A DNA stretch of 17,059 nucleotides from CAZGYE01 sp964530165 (lineage in GTDB: Bacteria > Planctomycetota > Planctomycetia > Planctomycetales > Planctomycetaceae). Below the pieces are notes generated by a model. That model saw only the letters and a program-made list of their open reading frames with translations, did not search any database and was not told where the DNA came from. The stretch is taken from the NCBI GenBank assembly GCA_964530165.1, contig CAZGYE010000101.1, forward strand, positions 1 through 17,059. The letters run 5' to 3'. The position numbers and the translations under genes were made by a program. Of the stretch, positions 14,476 to 17,059 are shown in pieces (the stretch's first letter is position 1; each line of letters opens with the position of its first letter).

Positions 14476-15486
14476 TCAGTCTGAGGTTGTTTGCATGTGA
14501 AGCAACGTCTCTTTCGCCACTTGACGGCTCAATCGATCGGCCTGGTAGATCGGCTCGGGCAAGCGGTGTCCGTGGAACAGCAGTTGAGTGATCCTGACGG
14601 CGTCGGCGATGTCAATATGTTGGCCGGGTGAAACGAAGATTGGCCGGTTCGTCTTGTTCGCCTTGACGGCCATTCCGACGAGTCGACCGGCATGCGTCAC
14701 CGGCCGAGGTTCGCCGGCCACAATGCCGTTCAAGTCGACTTGGCCGCACAGCAGTTTCTTGCCGATCCCGATCGTCCGAGCGTCGGCGACGACTCCCAGG
14801 TGTGTGGCAATTCCGGCGTGTCGGTGATGGAGAATGCCGTTCCCGTCGACAAAAACGAGGTCGGCCAACTGCCGCTTCGATTCGACTTCTCTGAACAAGT
14901 CCAAGAGGATCGGCGCTTCGCGGAATGCGAGATAGCCGGGAATGTACGGAAACGTCACCGGCTTGCTCACCGTCGTCGCGGAAATCAGCCGCCCGCTGGC
15001 CACGTCGATGACCGCGTACGCAGCGACAGCCCGGTCCCCTCTGACATACGAAACGTCAACGCCTGCCGCCCACTCGGGCGTTTCTGGGAACGGTTTCAGC
15101 GAAACAGAGACGGGCAACGTTTCTTGAAACGCGGACAACACTCCCAGCGGCCGCTGCGAACTGAAATCGTCGAATCCGAACCGCTCGAGATCCACCCGGC
15201 CGCGAAACACCTCGACCGAGTCGTGCTCCAGCCGGTATTGCTTCTCCTGAACGCTTCTGGTGAGGTACAGCCCCAACTCGCCGGTTCGCCGCACCACACG
15301 GTGACACGGACAGTCCTCCGCGTGCGGATGTGAGAGCAAGTATTCGCCGACCCAGCGGGCCGCAACGACGTCTCCCAGCGCGTCGGCCAAATCGCCATAA
15401 GTCGTCACTCGTCCGCGCGGCACTTGTTTCAACAGACGCCACAGGTCTTCGGAGAGGTTAGGAAGCTCGCGCTCGATTCTGGACAT
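14476..15486 (-). CDS. nfi: Fusion of O6-alkylguanine-DNA alkyltransferase-like domain and endonuclease V
   Basis: This is a 336-residue protein with two DNA repair domains. Residues about 8-95 form the helix-turn-helix, DNA-binding half of MGMT/alkyltransferase-like proteins: VPRGRVTTYGDLADALG, AARWVG and PCHRVV, with acceptor cysteine C61 kept. The N-terminal RNase H-like half of full MGMT is absent. Residues about 113-320 are endonuclease V: AGVDVSYV with D144, PYIPGYLAFRE (wedge motif and E190), FVDGNGILHHRHAG with D214, GIGKKLLCG and SPGQHI with H290. Endonuclease V cuts one strand near deoxyinosine; alkyltransferase transfers O6-alkyl groups from guanine. A bifunctional protein with these activities has been described from the archaeon Ferroplasma acidarmanus, so the fusion has a precedent. 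ATG at 15486 is preferred; GTG at 15495 is possible. No frameshift is visible across the join. Confidence 0.88.
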   Translation of the reverse strand: MSRIERELPNLSEDLWRLLKQVPRGRVTTYGDLADALGDVVAARWVGEYLLSHPHAEDCPCHRVVRRTGELGLYLTRSVQEKQYRLEHDSVEVFRGRVDLERFGFDDFSSQRPLGVLSAFQETLPVSVSLKPFPETPEWAAGVDVSYVRGDRAVAAYAVIDVASGRLISATTVSKPVTFPYIPGYLAFREAPILLDLFREVESKRQLADLVFVDGNGILHHRHAGIATHLGVVADARTIGIGKKLLCGQVDLNGIVAGEPRPVTHAGRLVGMAVKANKTNRPIFVSPGQHIDIADAVRITQLLFHGHRLPEPIYQADRLSRQVAKETLLHMQTTSD

Positions 15487-15588
15487 CGCTGCCACGTTTG
15501 TGGTTCTTACTGCGATTCCAAGATACTGATTTCGGCCGGAATGTTCCAGTTCACGGTGAACCAGGACCGTTCAAAGTCTTGTTGGTCA

Positions 15589-15617
15589 TTGACGTGGCAA
15601 CCCGCAAAATCGATAAT
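15589..15617 (+). promoter_or_regulatory. Sigma70-type promoter for the LEPR surface protein
   Basis: TTGACG (15589-15594), a 17-base spacer and GATAAT (15612-15617), each five of six to consensus, face the surface protein gene. Transcription from about 15624 would give a leader of roughly 150 bases, which contains a small GGCGG-CTTC-CCGCC hairpin at 15684-15697. The region 15487-15777 between the divergent genes shows no other clear feature. Confidence 0.5.
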
Positions 15618-15777
15618 GATGCCGTGGGCTTTTGCGCAGTTTGAGCAATTTGTAAAAGGGTTAGCCTTTTCTCTTCGTTTTTGGGCGGCTTCCCGCCGAA
15701 TCATTCTTGTTGATAAGGGTCCTTGCGCCCACATCGTGAGGAATCCCACACCGACCACTTTAGGGGGATTGGATAAG

Positions 15778-17059
15778 ATGCTAATCTCGTCATGGCTCCG
15801 AAGCTTATGGAACATTCGTCGGAGCACTCTCCGTGGCACTAAGGAGAAAGCAAAACGTACCAGACGTTACGCGTCGCTCCGCATCACACGGCTGGAGCCC
15901 CGCAGGGTTCTGAACGCGTCACCCCTGCTTGCTCTCATTGATCCCAGCCTCGCGGCGAACGAATCTGTGGGGAGCGACCATGTCGCTGTCGACGACCACG
16001 GCGGAGTCACCATCGATGCCGGTGACCAGGCGAACGATCACCTGGATGATGTCTTTCACGTCGTTCGCGATGGAAACGAAACCAGTATCCTGCTCAACAA
16101 CGTTGAGGTCTATTCCGGCGATGCTGATGCGATCACGCGTCTCACCATCGTCGGGTCCGGCGACAATGACCGTCTGATCCTCGATTACTCCGCCAGCGAT
16201 CCGATCCCGAATGGCGACGTTCACTTCGACGCGGGCGCCCAGTCCACCAGCAGCGGAGACTCTCTGGAATTTCGGAGTGGTATCGCTGACTCGATCACAC
16301 ATTCCATCGAGACATCCGGCAGCGGGAGCGCACGAATTGACGGGACGGCCGTCAGTTACACGGGAGTGGAATCGGTCGTCGACACGCTGGCGGCTGGCAC
16401 ACGCGAGTTAACGCTGCCTGCCTCTGGGGGAGCGTTCACGTTGGCCAATGCTCCGGAAGCCGGTCTCTCGGTCATCGAAAGTTCGACCACGGCTGACGTC
16501 ACGTTTGCGAATCCCAGCGAACGACTGACGCTCGACCTCAGCGCCCATTCCACATCGCCGGGTGACACGCTTCACGTGCTGGGACTTGACTCGGAATTCG
16601 ACGCCGATTTGGCGATTCACGGCGACGGTGGCGATGCAGTCGATTTCGCGGGAGACGTCAACCTGGGTCACGGTCACCTGAGAGTTGCGGCTGAAACGAT
16701 CGACATCGACGGTTCGATTACAAGTGATGGCGGCAGCTTCCACATCGATGCCGACGGCTCACTCACCGTCGCCGACGGCGCCTCTCTGACGAGTCCGGGG
16801 GGGCTGATTGACCTCGACGCCGGTAGCCACGGCACGCTGCTCGTCTATGGCGATGTCGACGTCTCGAACACAGCCGACGGCGGACACGGCGGTACAATTC
16901 ACCTTCTTGGCGATCATGTTGGTCTGGGAGGCGGAGCACACGTCGATGCCTCCGGCGACCTCGGCGGCGGGACCGTGCATATTGGCGGCGATTTCCAGGG
17001 CGACAACCCCGACCTGTTCAGTGCAACCCACACGTCTGTGGGGCAAGACGTGACGATCA
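15778..17059 (+). CDS. Large LEPR-XLL surface protein, filamentous-haemagglutinin-like beta-helix, N-terminal part (runs off right edge)
   Basis: An open frame of 427 codons runs from ATG 15778 to the right edge without a stop. Residues 1-38 are basic (R/K-rich). LEPRRVLNAS at 39-48 is the LEPR-XLL motif found near the N-terminus of very large planctomycete extracellular proteins, followed by a short hydrophobic stretch (PLLALIDPSLAA) that could be the export signal. From about residue 60 the sequence is Gly/Asp/Ser/Thr-rich with alternating beta-strand turns. From about 300 it shows periodic segments such as GGTIHLLGDHVGLGGGAHVD and GGGTVHIGGDFQG, as in filamentous haemagglutinin-type beta-helix adhesins. 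It is probably secreted or displayed at the surface, with a role in adhesion. Total length and C-terminal domains cannot be seen. It is the only plus-strand gene, with its own promoter. Confidence 0.85.
   Translation, partial: MLISSWLRSLWNIRRSTLRGTKEKAKRTRRYASLRITRLEPRRVLNASPLLALIDPSLAANESVGSDHVAVDDHGGVTIDAGDQANDHLDDVFHVVRDGNETSILLNNVEVYSGDADAITRLTIVGSGDNDRLILDYSASDPIPNGDVHFDAGAQSTSSGDSLEFRSGIADSITHSIETSGSGSARIDGTAVSYTGVESVVDTLAAGTRELTLPASGGAFTLANAPEAGLSVIESSTTADVTFANPSERLTLDLSAHSTSPGDTLHVLGLDSEFDADLAIHGDGGDAVDFAGDVNLGHGHLRVAAETIDIDGSITSDGGSFHIDADGSLTVADGASLTSPGGLIDLDAGSHGTLLVYGDVDVSNTADGGHGGTIHLLGDHVGLGGGAHVDASGDLGGGTVHIGGDFQGDNPDLFSATHTSVGQDVTI

Noticed and set aside
15507..15839. 110-residue minus-strand open frame as a full gene
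   Set aside because: It overlaps the start of the surface protein, runs through a leader hairpin and has no recognisable domain; only its 3' end looks at all coding.

Overview
The window looks like a chromosomal piece from a planctomycete, probably order Planctomycetales. The best evidence is the open protein at the right edge, which carries an LEPRRVL motif right after a basic N-terminus. This LEPR-XLL signature is known mainly from giant planctomycete surface proteins. GC-rich codon use, few Shine-Dalgarno sequences, the FHA/GGDEF-type signalling genes and palindrome-rich intergenic repeats agree with this. The genus cannot be told.

Everything from 1 to about 15486 is read from the minus strand; the surface protein from 15778 is on the plus strand. 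Read in the direction of transcription (right to left) the blocks are as follows. (a) 15486-14476: one protein joining an alkylguanine-alkyltransferase-like DNA-binding domain to endonuclease V. (b) 14298-10581: a fatty-acid-type operon with a good promoter, then FabZ-like dehydratase 1, FabG, an unusually long acyl carrier protein, FabZ-like dehydratase 2 and a FabF-type ketosynthase. (c) 10580-10084: about 500 bases without a gene, almost filled by repeats: a heptamer array, a 196-base element with inverted ends and 10-base direct repeats, and a second inverted-repeat element. (d) 10083-9100: a membrane-anchored alpha/beta hydrolase. (e) 8818-5547: a signalling cluster of single-domain response regulator, FHA protein and HDOD-GGDEF protein. 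(f) 5505-1: a CitMHS_2/antiporter-like permease, a nitrilase-family amidohydrolase, a Gfo/Idh/MocA-like protein, a CysQ-type PAP phosphatase and an SLC13-type permease cut by the left edge.

Block b holds every step of an acyl-ACP elongation cycle except enoyl reduction, and two dehydratases suggest a dedicated acyl product rather than housekeeping lipid synthesis. Block e could link a phosphorelay to cyclic-di-GMP through an FHA adaptor. In block f, the PAP phosphatase beside an SLC13 permease suggests sulfate uptake and sulfonucleotide turnover.

The most notable points are the alkyltransferase-endonuclease V fusion, a small inverted-repeat element lodged inside the fab operon whose end supplies the stop codon of dehydratase 1, the nested elements at 10093-10494, and four exact 29-residue repeats at the C-terminus of the HDOD-GGDEF protein. 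No tRNA, rRNA, CRISPR array, transposase or phage gene was seen.
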